Assembly (NCBI GenBank): GCA_022340565.1
Contig: JAJDNR010000187.1
Location: forward strand, 1-33,580
Reading direction: 5' to 3'
Length of the DNA stretch: 33,580 nucleotides
Source of the DNA: Desulfofustis sp.
GTDB taxonomy: Bacteria > Desulfobacterota > Desulfobulbia > Desulfobulbales > Desulfocapsaceae
How positions within the stretch are numbered: position 1 is the stretch's first letter; the number at the start of each line of letters is the position of its first letter. Shown here piece by piece: positions 16,516-25,165 of this stretch. The position numbers were made by a program, and so were the translations under genes. The notes under the pieces were generated by a model. That model saw only the letters and a list, made by a program, of their open reading frames with translations, made no database searches and was not told the DNA's origin.

Positions 16516-17316
16516 ATGGCAAATGCAAGTGTAAAGGAGATGCTGCAGGCAGGCCTGCATTTCGGTCACCAGACCAGACGCTGGAACCCCAAGATGAAAC
16601 CGTATATTTACGGTCCGCGCAACGGGATCTACATCATCAATCTGGACATCACCAAGCGCATGTTCGACAGGGCCTGCGATTTTCTCACCAAGGAGGTCGG
16701 AGACGGTGGTACGATCCTGTTCGTGGGCACCAAACGGCAGGCCCGGGCGATCATCAGGGAAGAAGCCCAGCGCTGCAGCATGTACTACGTCGATCATCGC
16801 TGGCTGGGCGGCATGATGACCAATTTCCAGACCATCAAGACCAGTGTCGAGCGTCTCAAGTCTATCGAATCGATGCAGGCGGACGGCTCTATCAACAAGT
16901 TTCCCAAGAAGGAAATTCTGATGATGGAGAAGGAGCGAGTCAAACTCGAGCGCAACGTCGGCGGAATCAAGGACATGCGTTCGCTGCCGAGCGTTATATT
17001 CGTGGTCGATCCCAAAGCCGAGGCGATTGCGGTCAGCGAGGCCCAGAAACTGGGGATTCCGATCGTTGCGATCACCGATACGAATTGTGATCCGGATGGT
17101 ATCGACTATCTCATTCCCGGCAACGACGATGCAATCAAAGCGATCAAGCTGATCAGCCATTTTGTAGCCGAGGCGGTCTTGAAGGGACGGGCGATGCGCA
17201 AAGGCGACGAGGCTTCTGACGAAGAGCTCGAAGCGGCGATGGCGGAGACCGCAGAGGAGATTACGGGCGATTCCGAGGAGGTGGTGGAAGAACCGGATCA
17301 GGAAACCGCAGAGTAG
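16516..17316 (+). CDS. rpsB: 30S ribosomal protein S2
   Basis: The 266-residue S2 has [20 protein letters not shown] at the start, then [54 protein letters not shown] and [20 protein letters not shown]. It binds late to the 30S subunit and recruits S1. The last 35 residues are very acidic (many Glu). An AAGGAGG ribosome binding site precedes the ATG, and the leader is structured. A terminator-like hairpin separates it from tsf. Confidence 0.98.
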   Translation: MANASVKEMLQAGLHFGHQTRRWNPKMKPYIYGPRNGIYIINLDITKRMFDRACDFLTKEVGDGGTILFVGTKRQARAIIREEAQRCSMYYVDHRWLGGMMTNFQTIKTSVERLKSIESMQADGSINKFPKKEILMMEKERVKLERNVGGIKDMRSLPSVIFVVDPKAEAIAVSEAQKLGIPIVAITDTNCDPDGIDYLIPGNDDAIKAIKLISHFVAEAVLKGRAMRKGDEASDEELEAAMAETAEEITGDSEEVVEEPDQETAE

Positions 17317-17359
17317 GAATCATCTCCCGCATCCACAACACTGGATGGTGCAGTCATGG

Positions 17360-17388
17360 AAAGGGGGCGTCTGTAGACCGCCCCTTTT
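17360..17388 (+). terminator. Intrinsic terminator or attenuator between rpsB and tsf
   Basis: A 10-bp stem (AAAGGGGGCG 17360-17369 with CGCCCCTTTT 17379-17388, one G-U pair) encloses a 9-base loop; the stem's own T's and CGTT follow. In E. coli a partial terminator likewise reduces tsf relative to rpsB. Some readthrough is expected since no clear tsf promoter was found. Confidence 0.8.
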
Positions 17389-17410
17389 CGTTATACGAGC
17401 CGATAAAGAC

Positions 17411-17509
17411 GTTCCCGGTATGGGAACTGAGCGGCGGTACCGGGTAATCAACAGCGTCATATCACAGATTTCAGCAGCTGCCTATGTTGCAACCGTGATG
17501 CAGGGCAGC
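17411..17509 (+). promoter_or_regulatory. Structured tsf leader with mutually exclusive stems
   Basis: Stem A is GTTCCC/GGGAAC (17411-17416/17422-17427). Stem B is CCCGGTA/TACCGGG (17414-17420/17438-17444). They share 17414-17420 and cannot form together. A third hairpin, GCTGCC/GGCAGC (17477-17482/17504-17509), ends 8 bases before the GGAG that serves tsf. The layout resembles a switchable leader; the ligand or protein, if any, is unknown. Confidence 0.5.
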
Positions 17510-17526
17510 CGTCAATGGAGGATAAC

Positions 17527-18123
17527 ATGAAAATTACCACCCAGATGGTAAAAGAACTGCGCGACAAGACCAGTGCCGGCATGATGGACTGTAAGAAGGC
17601 CTTGAGCGAAACCGATGGAGACATGGAAAAAGCGGTCGACCTGCTGCGTAAAAAGGGGCTTGCGGTAGCCGCAAAACGGGCCGGTCGGGCAACGTCTGAG
17701 GGCGTCGTCGAAACCTATATTCACGCCGGAGGCAAGCTGGGCGTCATGATCGAACTGAACTGCGAGACCGATTTCGTTGCCAAGACGGATCAGTTTCGTG
17801 AGCTGGCACGCGACCTGGCCATGCATGTTGCCGCTTCCAATCCGGTTGCCATCGACCGCGAGAGCGTACCCGAGGACGTCATGGCGCGCGAGAAGGCGAT
17901 TTATGTCGAGCAGGCCCTCGAATCGGGCAAACCGAAAAATATCGTCGAGAAAATTGTTGCCGGAAAAATCGACAAATTTCTTGCCGAAATCTGTCTGTTG
18001 GAGCAAAAATACGTCAAGGACCCTGATTTGAGCGTTCAGGACCTGCTGACCGACTGCGTCGGCAAAATGGGCGAGAATATCTCCATCAAGCGCTTCGCCC
18101 GGTTCCAGATTGGCGTGGAATAA
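17527..18123 (+). CDS. tsf: Elongation factor Ts, short form
   Basis: EF-Ts exchanges GDP for GTP on EF-Tu. The 198-residue product has the N-terminal UBA-like domain ([20 protein letters not shown], residues 7-26) and the core motif [15 protein letters not shown], with the TDFV residues 81-84. It is much shorter than the E. coli protein (283) and close to the compact, single-core form seen for example in Thermus. ATG 17527 was chosen because the ribosome binding site GGAG (17517-17520) would be inside the gene if ATG 17515 were used. Confidence 0.97.
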   Translation: MKITTQMVKELRDKTSAGMMDCKKALSETDGDMEKAVDLLRKKGLAVAAKRAGRATSEGVVETYIHAGGKLGVMIELNCETDFVAKTDQFRELARDLAMHVAASNPVAIDRESVPEDVMAREKAIYVEQALESGKPKNIVEKIVAGKIDKFLAEICLLEQKYVKDPDLSVQDLLTDCVGKMGENISIKRFARFQIGVE

Positions 18124-18129
18124 GGCCGG

Positions 18130-18145
18130 CCGGGGCCTGCCCCGG
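18130..18145 (+). other. GC-rich hairpin between tsf and pyrH
   Basis: CCGGGG (18130-18135) pairs with CCCCGG (18140-18145) around CCTG, 6 bases after the tsf stop. There is no T-run. It is probably too stable to be neutral for the message but is not a standard terminator. Confidence 0.45.
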
Positions 18146-18178
18146 TCCCATCTGAACATCAAACGCGGGAGCGAACCG

Positions 18179-18895
18179 ATGCAGGTCAAATATCGGCGGA
18201 TTCTTCTCAAACTGAGCGGTGAAGCGTTGATGGGTGATGACTCCTTCGGGATCAACACCACGGTTCTCGACTTTGTTGCATCGGAAATAAAAGCGGTCGT
18301 CGATCTCGGTGTTCAAACCGGGCTGGTGATCGGGGCCGGCAATATATTTCGCGGGGTTGCCGGGGCGAGCAAAGGAATGGACCGCGCCACCGCCGACAAC
18401 ATGGGTATGCTGGCCACCGTTATGAACAGTCTGGCCATGCAGGATGCGTTGGAACGATGCGGGGTCGATACCCGGGTGCAGTCTGCGATACCGATGCAGT
18501 CCGTCTGCGAACCCTATATCAGGAGGAGGGCAACGAGGCATCTCGAGAAGGGAAGAACGGTGATTTTTGCAGCGGGCACCGGAAACCCGTATTTCACCAC
18601 AGATTCGGCCGGTGTGCTGCGGGCCTTGGAGATCGACGCCGACCTGATCATCAAGGCGACCAAGGTCGACGGTGTCTACGACAAGGATCCGGTGAAGTTT
18701 TCCGATGCGCTGAAATATGACCGCCTCACCTACGACATGGTGCTGAAGCAGGGACTCCGGGTCATGGATGCGGCCGGTATCGCGCTCGCCAAGGAGGACT
18801 CCAAACCGATCCTGGTGATGAACATGACGGTTCCCGGAAATGTCACCAGAGCGGTGCTGGGAGAGGATGTCGGGACGCTGATCAGTGCGGAATAA
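18179..18895 (+). CDS. pyrH: UMP kinase
   Basis: PyrH phosphorylates UMP to UDP with ATP, supplying all pyrimidine nucleotides, and acts as a hexamer in the cytosol. The 238-residue protein has the amino-acid-kinase fold: [13 protein letters not shown] (residues 7-19), [10 protein letters not shown] (51-60), [20 protein letters not shown] and [18 protein letters not shown] lies before ATG 18179; the longer in-frame reading overlapping tsf is rejected. The tsf-pyrH-frr order is widely conserved. Confidence 0.97.
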   Translation: MQVKYRRILLKLSGEALMGDDSFGINTTVLDFVASEIKAVVDLGVQTGLVIGAGNIFRGVAGASKGMDRATADNMGMLATVMNSLAMQDALERCGVDTRVQSAIPMQSVCEPYIRRRATRHLEKGRTVIFAAGTGNPYFTTDSAGVLRALEIDADLIIKATKVDGVYDKDPVKFSDALKYDRLTYDMVLKQGLRVMDAAGIALAKEDSKPILVMNMTVPGNVTRAVLGEDVGTLISAE

Positions 18896-18923
18896 TAGTA
18901 TAATTCAACGGTAGGGTGAGAGC

Positions 18924-19478
18924 ATGAGCGACGTGATTCTGGACATGGCTGAGAAGATGGAAAAAAGCGTGGAGGCGTTCAAGAATGATCTCGCCAAAAT
19001 CCGCACCGGACGGGCATCGCTGGCGCTGTTGGATGATATCCATGTCGACGCCTACGGCAGTTCCATGCCGATCAACCAGGTTGCCACCCTGACTATTCCC
19101 GAAAGCCGCACCATTGCCATTCAGCCGTGGGATCCCCAGGTGCTGGGAGCCATCGAGAAGGCTATTCTCAAATCGGACATCGGCCTGACGCCGGCCAACG
19201 ACGGCAGGATCATCCGCCTCAACATCCCCCAGCTCACCGAGGAACGCAGGAGGGAGCTGGTCAAGCTGGTCAAGAAGATCGCCGAGGAATTCCGCGTGGC
19301 GGTGAGAAATTCACGCAGGGAAGCCATCGATCAGCTGAAGAAGCAGAAAAAGGACAAGGAAATTTCCGAGGACGACCTGTTCAAGCTGCAGGATGATGCG
19401 CAGTCCGAGACCGACAATTATATCTCTCAAATCGATGAGATCAGCGCTTCAAAGGAAAAAGAGGTGATGGACGTCTGA
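18924..19478 (+). CDS. frr: Ribosome recycling factor
   Basis: RRF works with EF-G to split the post-termination ribosome. The 184-residue length is typical, as are FKNDLAKIRTGRASLALLDD (start of the three-helix bundle), QPWDPQVLGAIEKAILKSDI and RRELVKLVKKIAEEFRVAVR. It follows pyrH by 28 bases and precedes uppS by 37 bases; it has no signal or extra domain. Confidence 0.97.
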   Translation: MSDVILDMAEKMEKSVEAFKNDLAKIRTGRASLALLDDIHVDAYGSSMPINQVATLTIPESRTIAIQPWDPQVLGAIEKAILKSDIGLTPANDGRIIRLNIPQLTEERRRELVKLVKKIAEEFRVAVRNSRREAIDQLKKQKKDKEISEDDLFKLQDDAQSETDNYISQIDEISASKEKEVMDV

Positions 19479-19515
19479 TGCGGCCAGCGGGCCGCATCGG
19501 TCCTGAAACCGGTGT

Positions 19516-20268
19516 ATGACTGTCCCCTCACCACTCGATCCCGACCGGATCCCGGCCCATGTGGCCATTGTCATGGACGGCAATGGACGCTGGGCCAGAC
19601 AACGCAAAAAACCACGTCTTTACGGGCACAAAATCGGTGCCGATTCGGTACGTGAGGTCGTCGAGATGTCCCGCGAAATCGGCATCCGATTCCTTACCCT
19701 GTACGCCTTCTCCTCGGAAAACTGGAGCCGTCCCAAGCAGGAGGTATCCGGTCTGATGAACATCCTCAAATCGTATCTGGTTTCGGAACTGGGCAGGATG
19801 GAGAACAACGGGATCCGCCTGAACTGCGTGGGCGACGCATCCAGACTGCCGAACGCGGTTCGCGAAACCCTTTTCAAGTCGATGCAGCGGACCGCCGGCA
19901 ACGATCGACTGGTACTCAACCTGGCGCTCAGTTACGGAGCCCGTGACGAGATCTGCCGGGCGGTCGCGATGATCGCAGCAGCATGCATGAACAAAGACCT
20001 GCAGCCGGATCGGATCGACCACCGGTGCATCTCCGACCATCTCTATACGGCCGGCCAGCCCGATCCCGATCTGCTCATCAGAACCGGCGGCGAACAGCGG
20101 TTGTCAAATTTTCTGCTGTGGCAGGCGTCCTACGCGGAAATTTATTTCACTGACACGATGTGGCCTGATTTCAGAAGGGAGGCATATCTGCAGGCCCTGC
20201 TCGATTTCCAGCATCGTGAGCGCAGATTCGGCAAAACCGGAGACCAGGTGAAGGAGACCGACGCATGA
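19516..20268 (+). CDS. uppS: Undecaprenyl diphosphate synthase (cis-prenyltransferase)
   Basis: UppS condenses isopentenyl units onto farnesyl diphosphate to make the C55 carrier used for peptidoglycan and O-antigen. The 250-residue protein has HVAIVMDGNGRWARQR with the catalytic Asp21, FLTLYAFSSENWSRP, LALSYGARDEI and DPDLLIRTGGEQRLSNFLLW. The last bases overlap the cdsA start by 4. It works in the same envelope-lipid block as dxr and ispG, which make its precursors. Confidence 0.97.
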   Translation: MTVPSPLDPDRIPAHVAIVMDGNGRWARQRKKPRLYGHKIGADSVREVVEMSREIGIRFLTLYAFSSENWSRPKQEVSGLMNILKSYLVSELGRMENNGIRLNCVGDASRLPNAVRETLFKSMQRTAGNDRLVLNLALSYGARDEICRAVAMIAAACMNKDLQPDRIDHRCISDHLYTAGQPDPDLLIRTGGEQRLSNFLLWQASYAEIYFTDTMWPDFRREAYLQALLDFQHRERRFGKTGDQVKETDA

Positions 20269-21068
20269 ACCGGATCGTCCCCGGTGTGCTGCTGGCACTA
20301 TTCTGGCTGCTGCTCCTGGCCAAAGGTTCGTTCCAGCTGTTCTGGGCGGTGGTCGTGATCATCGGATTTATCGGTGCTCGCGAATACTGCCGTATGGCAT
20401 TTGCCGGCATGCTGTATGAATCGGATCGGGTGTTGCTGCCGATGGTGATGATATCGCCGATTCTGGCTGCGGTGTTTTCCGTACGCTACCCGGCGACCCA
20501 CTCATTCGGGCTGCTGCTCGGTCTGGTCGGGGTGGCCGGCTACGTGTTCGGCTACTACACACGGCTTGACCGACCGGTAAAGATTTTGAGCCGGGGCGTG
20601 CTGGGACTTGCCTATGTCGGCTTTCTGCTTTCGCATCTGGTGCTGGTCCGGGGGCTTGACGGCGGCGGCTACTGGCTGATTATCCTGGCGGGCATCACCG
20701 CCGGCAGCGATACCGGCGCGTACTGGGTCGGTAGTCGCTGGGGCAGGCGCAAGCTGTGCCCCAACATCAGTCCCAACAAGACCGTGGAGGGAGCGCTCGG
20801 CGGCCTGGCCGGCGGTCTGATCGGCGGGATCTTGCTGTCGCTGTTTTTTCCAGTGAGCGCGCCGTTTCTGATGATCGTCACGCTGGCTGCCGTTCTCGCG
20901 GCTGTCGGCATGACCGGAGATCTGATCGAATCGGTGATGAAGCGGGGATACGGCGTGAAGGATTCCGGCTCGCTGCTGGGCGGCCACGGCGGGGTGCTCG
21001 ATCGCATCGACTCGCTGCTGCTGGCCGGACCATTTCTTTACTATATGTTGATGTATACTGGTTTCTGA
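20265..21068 (+). CDS. cdsA: Phosphatidate cytidylyltransferase
   Basis: CdsA makes CDP-diacylglycerol from phosphatidic acid and CTP, the branch point of phospholipid synthesis, in the inner membrane. The 267-residue protein has about eight hydrophobic segments and the family signature near the C-terminus: [20 protein letters not shown] then VLDRIDSLL, with its Mg-binding aspartates. [20 protein letters not shown] and [13 protein letters not shown] precede it. It overlaps uppS by 4 bases and dxr by 1. Confidence 0.97.
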   Translation: MNRIVPGVLLALFWLLLLAKGSFQLFWAVVVIIGFIGAREYCRMAFAGMLYESDRVLLPMVMISPILAAVFSVRYPATHSFGLLLGLVGVAGYVFGYYTRLDRPVKILSRGVLGLAYVGFLLSHLVLVRGLDGGGYWLIILAGITAGSDTGAYWVGSRWGRRKLCPNISPNKTVEGALGGLAGGLIGGILLSLFFPVSAPFLMIVTLAAVLAAVGMTGDLIESVMKRGYGVKDSGSLLGGHGGVLDRIDSLLLAGPFLYYMLMYTGF

Positions 21069-22231
21069 TGAAGAATCTCTCGCTGCTCGGTTCAACCGGC
21101 TCCATCGGGGTCAATGTCCTCAATATCGCTCGCCAGTTCCCTGATCGATTCAGGGTCTGCGGGCTGGCCGCGGGCCGTAATGTCAAGTTGTTGAGCGATC
21201 AGGTTGTGGAGTTCCGCCCCAGGCTTATTTCCGTCATCGATGAATTCCATGCGGAGGAGCTGTACCGGATGCTTCCGGCTGAGTTCAAGGACCGGGTCCG
21301 CTGCGGAAACGACGGCACCGAAGCCGTTGCAGCGATGACCGAAGCCGATATGACAGTCTGCGCGGTGGTCGGCGCCGCCGGCCTGCTGCCCACCATAGCC
21401 GCCATCGAAGCGGGCAAGGATATTGGTCTTGCCAACAAGGAAACACTGGTGGTTGCCGGCAGGATCGTGATGGAAAAGGTCCGGGAGCACGGGATCAGGC
21501 TGCTGCCGATCGATTCCGAACACAGCGCTATTTTCCAGGCGCTCGAAGCGGGCCGCCGTGAGGATGTCTCCAGACTCATCCTGACCGCATCGGGCGGACC
21601 GTTTCTGCGCACCTCGGCGGCGGACCTGAAGAACGTCACCCGCGACGATGCGCTGAGTCATCCCAACTGGAGCATGGGCCCGAAAATCACCATCGATTCG
21701 GCGACCCTGATGAACAAGGGACTCGAGGTCATCGAGGCACGCTGGCTGTTCGACATGGAACCGGGCTCGATAAATGTGACTGTGCATCCCCAGTCGATCG
21801 TCCATTCGCTGGTCGAGTATCAGGATGGTTCGGTGCTCGCCCAGCTCGGCATTCCCGACATGAAAATCCCGATCTCCTACGCGCTGGCCTACCCGGAGCG
21901 CATCCCGCTCGGCCTCAAATCGCTGAACCTCTGGCAGTGCAGCGATCTCGAATTCTACGAGCCGGATTACAACCGGTTCCCGGCGCTGCGGCTGGCGTTC
22001 GAGGCGCTCGCGTCGGGCGGTGTCAGTACCGCGGTTCTGAACGCCGCCAACGAAGAGGCGGTGGCAGCATTTCTCGATCTGAGGATCTCTTTTCCGGACA
22101 TCCCTGCCATCGTCGAACAGACCATGGCACGCGTATCGGGCGGCAGCGATCTGAAACTAGCCGAACTGCTCGAAGCGGACTCTGAGGCTCGGGCATTCGC
22201 GCAATCGCTGATTCAGCACGGTTCTTTCTGA
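21068..22231 (+). CDS. dxr: 1-deoxy-D-xylulose 5-phosphate reductoisomerase
   Basis: Dxr converts DXP to MEP with NADPH, the first committed step of the MEP isoprenoid pathway. The 387-residue product has the NADPH motif GSTGSIG (residues 8-14) and the metal site [11 protein letters not shown] with Asp149 and Glu151, followed by LTASGGPF and [20 protein letters not shown]. The ATG overlaps the cdsA TGA (TGATG). A longer in-frame reading starts inside cdsA and is rejected because the conserved N-terminus begins at 21068. Confidence 0.97.
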   Translation: MKNLSLLGSTGSIGVNVLNIARQFPDRFRVCGLAAGRNVKLLSDQVVEFRPRLISVIDEFHAEELYRMLPAEFKDRVRCGNDGTEAVAAMTEADMTVCAVVGAAGLLPTIAAIEAGKDIGLANKETLVVAGRIVMEKVREHGIRLLPIDSEHSAIFQALEAGRREDVSRLILTASGGPFLRTSAADLKNVTRDDALSHPNWSMGPKITIDSATLMNKGLEVIEARWLFDMEPGSINVTVHPQSIVHSLVEYQDGSVLAQLGIPDMKIPISYALAYPERIPLGLKSLNLWQCSDLEFYEPDYNRFPALRLAFEALASGGVSTAVLNAANEEAVAAFLDLRISFPDIPAIVEQTMARVSGGSDLKLAELLEADSEARAFAQSLIQHGSF

Positions 22232-22253
22232 TTTTTTCCTTCGGCACAAGGTT

Positions 22254-23327
22254 ATGAAGACGCTCGTTTCATTCATTGTCGTTCTCGGCATTCTCATTTT
22301 TGTCCATGAACTCGGTCATTTTCTTTTCGCCAAGCTGTTCCGGGTGAAGGTCCTCAAATTCTCACTCGGATTCGGCCCGAAACTGCTCAGCAGAACGGTC
22401 GGAGAGACCGAATACCTGATCTCGGCGTTTCCGCTGGGCGGCTATGTGAAAATGCTCGGCGAAAATCCCGACGAGGCCGCGGATCTTGAAGACCCCGGCC
22501 GATCGTTTGCCGCCAGGCCGGTCTGGAACCGGTTCTTCATCGTGCTGGCGGGGCCGCTGTTCAACCTGTTGTTTTCGGTCTTCCTGTTCTTCATGATTTT
22601 CTGGGTCATGGGTATTCCCGAAAACCGGGACAGCACCACGATCGGAGAAGTCAGCGACGGCTCACCGGCGCTGCAGGCAGGCATCGCTCCCGGAGATACG
22701 ATCACGGCGATTGACGGAAAGCAGATACGGAGCTGGATGGACGTGCTTACAGCGGTTTCCACCAGCGGTGGGAAGACTCTCGCATTTACCGTCCTGCGCG
22801 ATGCGGAGGAAGTGGTCATCGAGGTTACACCGCGCCTGGACAGCGTAACCAACGTGTTTGGTGAGGAGGTGGAACAGCGGTTCATGATCGGCATCGTCAA
22901 GAAGGAGATCATCGAATACGACCGGGCCGGACCGATCAAGGCGCTGCAGGCCGGAATCTGGCAGACCTGGATGTTCATCTATCTGACTTTTATGGGAATC
23001 GTGAAGATCCTTCAGAACGTGGTACCGGCATCCGAACTCGGCGGGCCGATCCTGATCGCCCAGCTGGCCGGGGAGCAGGCCCGGGCGGGCTGGCTCAACC
23101 TGGCACATTTCATGGGGTTGCTCAGCGTCAACCTCGGCATTCTCAACCTGCTGCCGATCCCGGTGCTGGATGGCGGTCATCTGGTATTCCTGACACTTGA
23201 GGCGATTAGACGCAAGCCGCTCGCGGAGCGGGCCCAGATCCTCGCCCAGCAGGTGGGGATCGCCCTGCTTGGAACCTTGATGCTGTTCGTGTTCTACAAC
23301 GATATCGTACGGATATTCAGCCAATGA
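22254..23327 (+). CDS. rseP: RseP-type site-2 intramembrane metalloprotease
   Basis: This inner-membrane zinc protease cuts within transmembrane segments, for example the anti-sigma factor RseA in E. coli. The 357-residue protein has HELGH in the first membrane helix (His18, Glu19, His22) and the third ligand in LPIPVLDGGH (Asp306). One PDZ-like domain lies between (about residues 120-200, GSPALQAGIAPGDTITAIDG), against two in E. coli. The stop overlaps tsaB (ATGA). Which substrate it cuts here cannot be seen. Confidence 0.95.
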   Translation: MKTLVSFIVVLGILIFVHELGHFLFAKLFRVKVLKFSLGFGPKLLSRTVGETEYLISAFPLGGYVKMLGENPDEAADLEDPGRSFAARPVWNRFFIVLAGPLFNLLFSVFLFFMIFWVMGIPENRDSTTIGEVSDGSPALQAGIAPGDTITAIDGKQIRSWMDVLTAVSTSGGKTLAFTVLRDAEEVVIEVTPRLDSVTNVFGEEVEQRFMIGIVKKEIIEYDRAGPIKALQAGIWQTWMFIYLTFMGIVKILQNVVPASELGGPILIAQLAGEQARAGWLNLAHFMGLLSVNLGILNLLPIPVLDGGHLVFLTLEAIRRKPLAERAQILAQQVGIALLGTLMLFVFYNDIVRIFSQ

Positions 23328-24052
23328 AGTCGCAGGCCCCGATACTGGCCTTCGATACGGCCACCAGCAGCTGTTCGGTCGCCGTTACGACTGGCGACGG
23401 ATTTGCCGGCCGGGTATCAGGGAGTGTCTCGTTTGATTCAGGGGTGACCCACTCCAGGCGGCTGCTGGGCGCCATCGACTGGCTGCTGCGGTCCCTGGAT
23501 CTGTCCGTGACAGACATCTCCGCCGTCGCGGCAGGTCTTGGTCCCGGCAGTTTCACCGGTCTGCGCATCGGCATGGCGACCGCCAAGGGACTGTGCCACG
23601 GCGCCTCGATTCCCCTCATTGGCATCTCGTCGCTCGATGCGATAGCCGCATCGATCGTTTCCGACAAGCTGATCTGCGTGGTGATGGACGCCCGCAAACA
23701 GGAGGTCTACAGCTGTTTTTACCGGATGCAGGCGGATTTGACGGTACGGCGGTGCTCGGAGCCCACGGTCATGTCGCCCGGGAAACTGGCGAGACGAATA
23801 GAAGGACCGGTGACGATGGCGGGGGACGGGCTCGATGTTTATAGTGATACTTTTGCAGCGGTTCTGGGCGATCGGATGGAGCGGAGAACACAAAGTAGAA
23901 GGCCCGATGCGGTACAGATCGGTTATCTGGCGAGGACCGCCTTTCGGGACGGGCGATTTCTCGATATCGACCGGGCTAAACCGGAGTATATCAGGTCCTC
24001 TGACCTGCAACTCAGCCTGGTGAGTCCGCTGGACAGGGAACAGACGTGCTGA
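23324..24052 (+). CDS. tsaB: TsaB, tRNA t6A37 modification complex subunit
   Basis: TsaB is the non-catalytic partner of TsaD in making threonylcarbamoyladenosine at position 37 of ANN-decoding tRNAs. The 242-residue protein has the ASKHA fold: ILAFDTATSSCSVAV (Asp11) and the diagnostic GLGPGSFTGLRIGMATAKGL, then VVMDARKQEVYSC. It overlaps rseP by 4 bases, and ispG follows 4 bases later, so it is part of the same transcript; tsaC, tsaD and tsaE are not in this window. Confidence 0.94.
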   Translation: MKSQAPILAFDTATSSCSVAVTTGDGFAGRVSGSVSFDSGVTHSRRLLGAIDWLLRSLDLSVTDISAVAAGLGPGSFTGLRIGMATAKGLCHGASIPLIGISSLDAIAASIVSDKLICVVMDARKQEVYSCFYRMQADLTVRRCSEPTVMSPGKLARRIEGPVTMAGDGLDVYSDTFAAVLGDRMERRTQSRRPDAVQIGYLARTAFRDGRFLDIDRAKPEYIRSSDLQLSLVSPLDREQTC

Positions 24053-24056
24053 TACC

Positions 24057-25145
24057 ATGATTACAAGGCGGCCGACCAGACAAATCAGGGTGGGAGACGT
24101 CGCCATCGGCGGCGATGCACCGATCAGCGTGCAGTCGATGACCAATACGCAGACCTCCGATGTCGAAGCGACTGTCGACCAGGTGCATCGCCTGCAAGCG
24201 GCCGGCTGTGAGATCATCCGGGTTGCGGTGCCGGATATGGACTCGGCCCGGGCGCTACGCGGCGTCAGAGAACGGATCTCGATCCCGCTGATCGCGGACA
24301 TCCATTTCGACTGGCGGCTCGCCGTCGCGGCGATGGAATATGGCGCCCAAGGCATCAGAATCAACCCCGGCAATCTCGGTGGTGCGGGGAATCTCAGGAA
24401 AACCGTCGATGCCGCCAAACAGCACGGGGTGCCGATCCGGGTCGGCGTCAACAGCGGCTCGATCGAGAAGGATCTGCTCGAATCGCTGGGCTACCCGACT
24501 CCGGACAAGCCGGATTCCCTGATCGAAAGCGCTTTAAGAAATGTCAGGCTGGTCGAGGGCTGCGGCTTTCAGGAGCTGAAGATATCGGTGAAATCGGCCG
24601 ATGTATTGACCACTGTCAACGCCTATCGGGCCCTGTCGCAGCGGATTGATTACCCGCTTCATCTGGGAGTCACCGAGGCGGGCGGCCTGATCGGCGGAAC
24701 CGTCAAGTCGAGTGTGGCGCTGGGTATCCTTCTCTATGAAGGGATCGGCGACACGTTCAGGATCTCACTGACGAGGGACCCGGTCGAAGAGGTCAGGGTC
24801 GCCTTCGAGCTCCTGCGGGCGCTGAAAATCAGGGAACGTGGCCCGGAACTGATCTCCTGCCCGACCTGCGGCAGGACCAGGATTAATCTGTTCGGCCTCG
24901 CGGAGCAGGTGGAAGCCTATATCCAGACCATGAAGTCGCCGCTCAAGGTTGCGGTCATGGGCTGCTCCGTGAACGGCCCCGGAGAGGCCAGGGAGGCGGA
25001 CATCGGCGTTGCCGGCGGTCATGGCGTCGGCATCATATTCAAGAAGGGCGAGATCGTCAAACGGGTTCCTGACGAAGATCTGCTCGAGGTATTCATGGAC
25101 GAACTGAAGAAGATGGAAGCGGAACGGCGGCCGGGCCGGGACTGA
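24057..25145 (+). CDS. ispG: 4-hydroxy-3-methylbut-2-enyl diphosphate synthase (IspG/GcpE)
   Basis: IspG is the [4Fe-4S] enzyme that converts MEcPP to HMBPP, the penultimate MEP step. The 362-residue protein has the TIM-barrel part (ISVQSMTNTQTSDVEATVDQ, IPLIADIHFDWRLAVAAMEY) and the C-terminal cluster domain. The ligands are Cys268 and Cys271 in CPTCGRTR, then Cys303 and Glu310 in MGCSVNGPGE. This is the bacterial two-domain form without the plant insert. With dxr in the same operon it ties isoprenoid output to cell-wall carrier supply. Confidence 0.97.
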   Translation: MITRRPTRQIRVGDVAIGGDAPISVQSMTNTQTSDVEATVDQVHRLQAAGCEIIRVAVPDMDSARALRGVRERISIPLIADIHFDWRLAVAAMEYGAQGIRINPGNLGGAGNLRKTVDAAKQHGVPIRVGVNSGSIEKDLLESLGYPTPDKPDSLIESALRNVRLVEGCGFQELKISVKSADVLTTVNAYRALSQRIDYPLHLGVTEAGGLIGGTVKSSVALGILLYEGIGDTFRISLTRDPVEEVRVAFELLRALKIRERGPELISCPTCGRTRINLFGLAEQVEAYIQTMKSPLKVAVMGCSVNGPGEAREADIGVAGGHGVGIIFKKGEIVKRVPDEDLLEVFMDELKKMEAERRPGRD

Positions 25146-25165
25146 TCAATAGAGAAGAGAGGGAC

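Noticed and set aside
20756-21067. N-terminally extended dxr reading into cdsA
   Set aside because: The extra residues are Arg-rich, out-of-frame cdsA sequence. The canonical Dxr start with GSTGSIG begins at 21068, overlapping the cdsA stop by one base.
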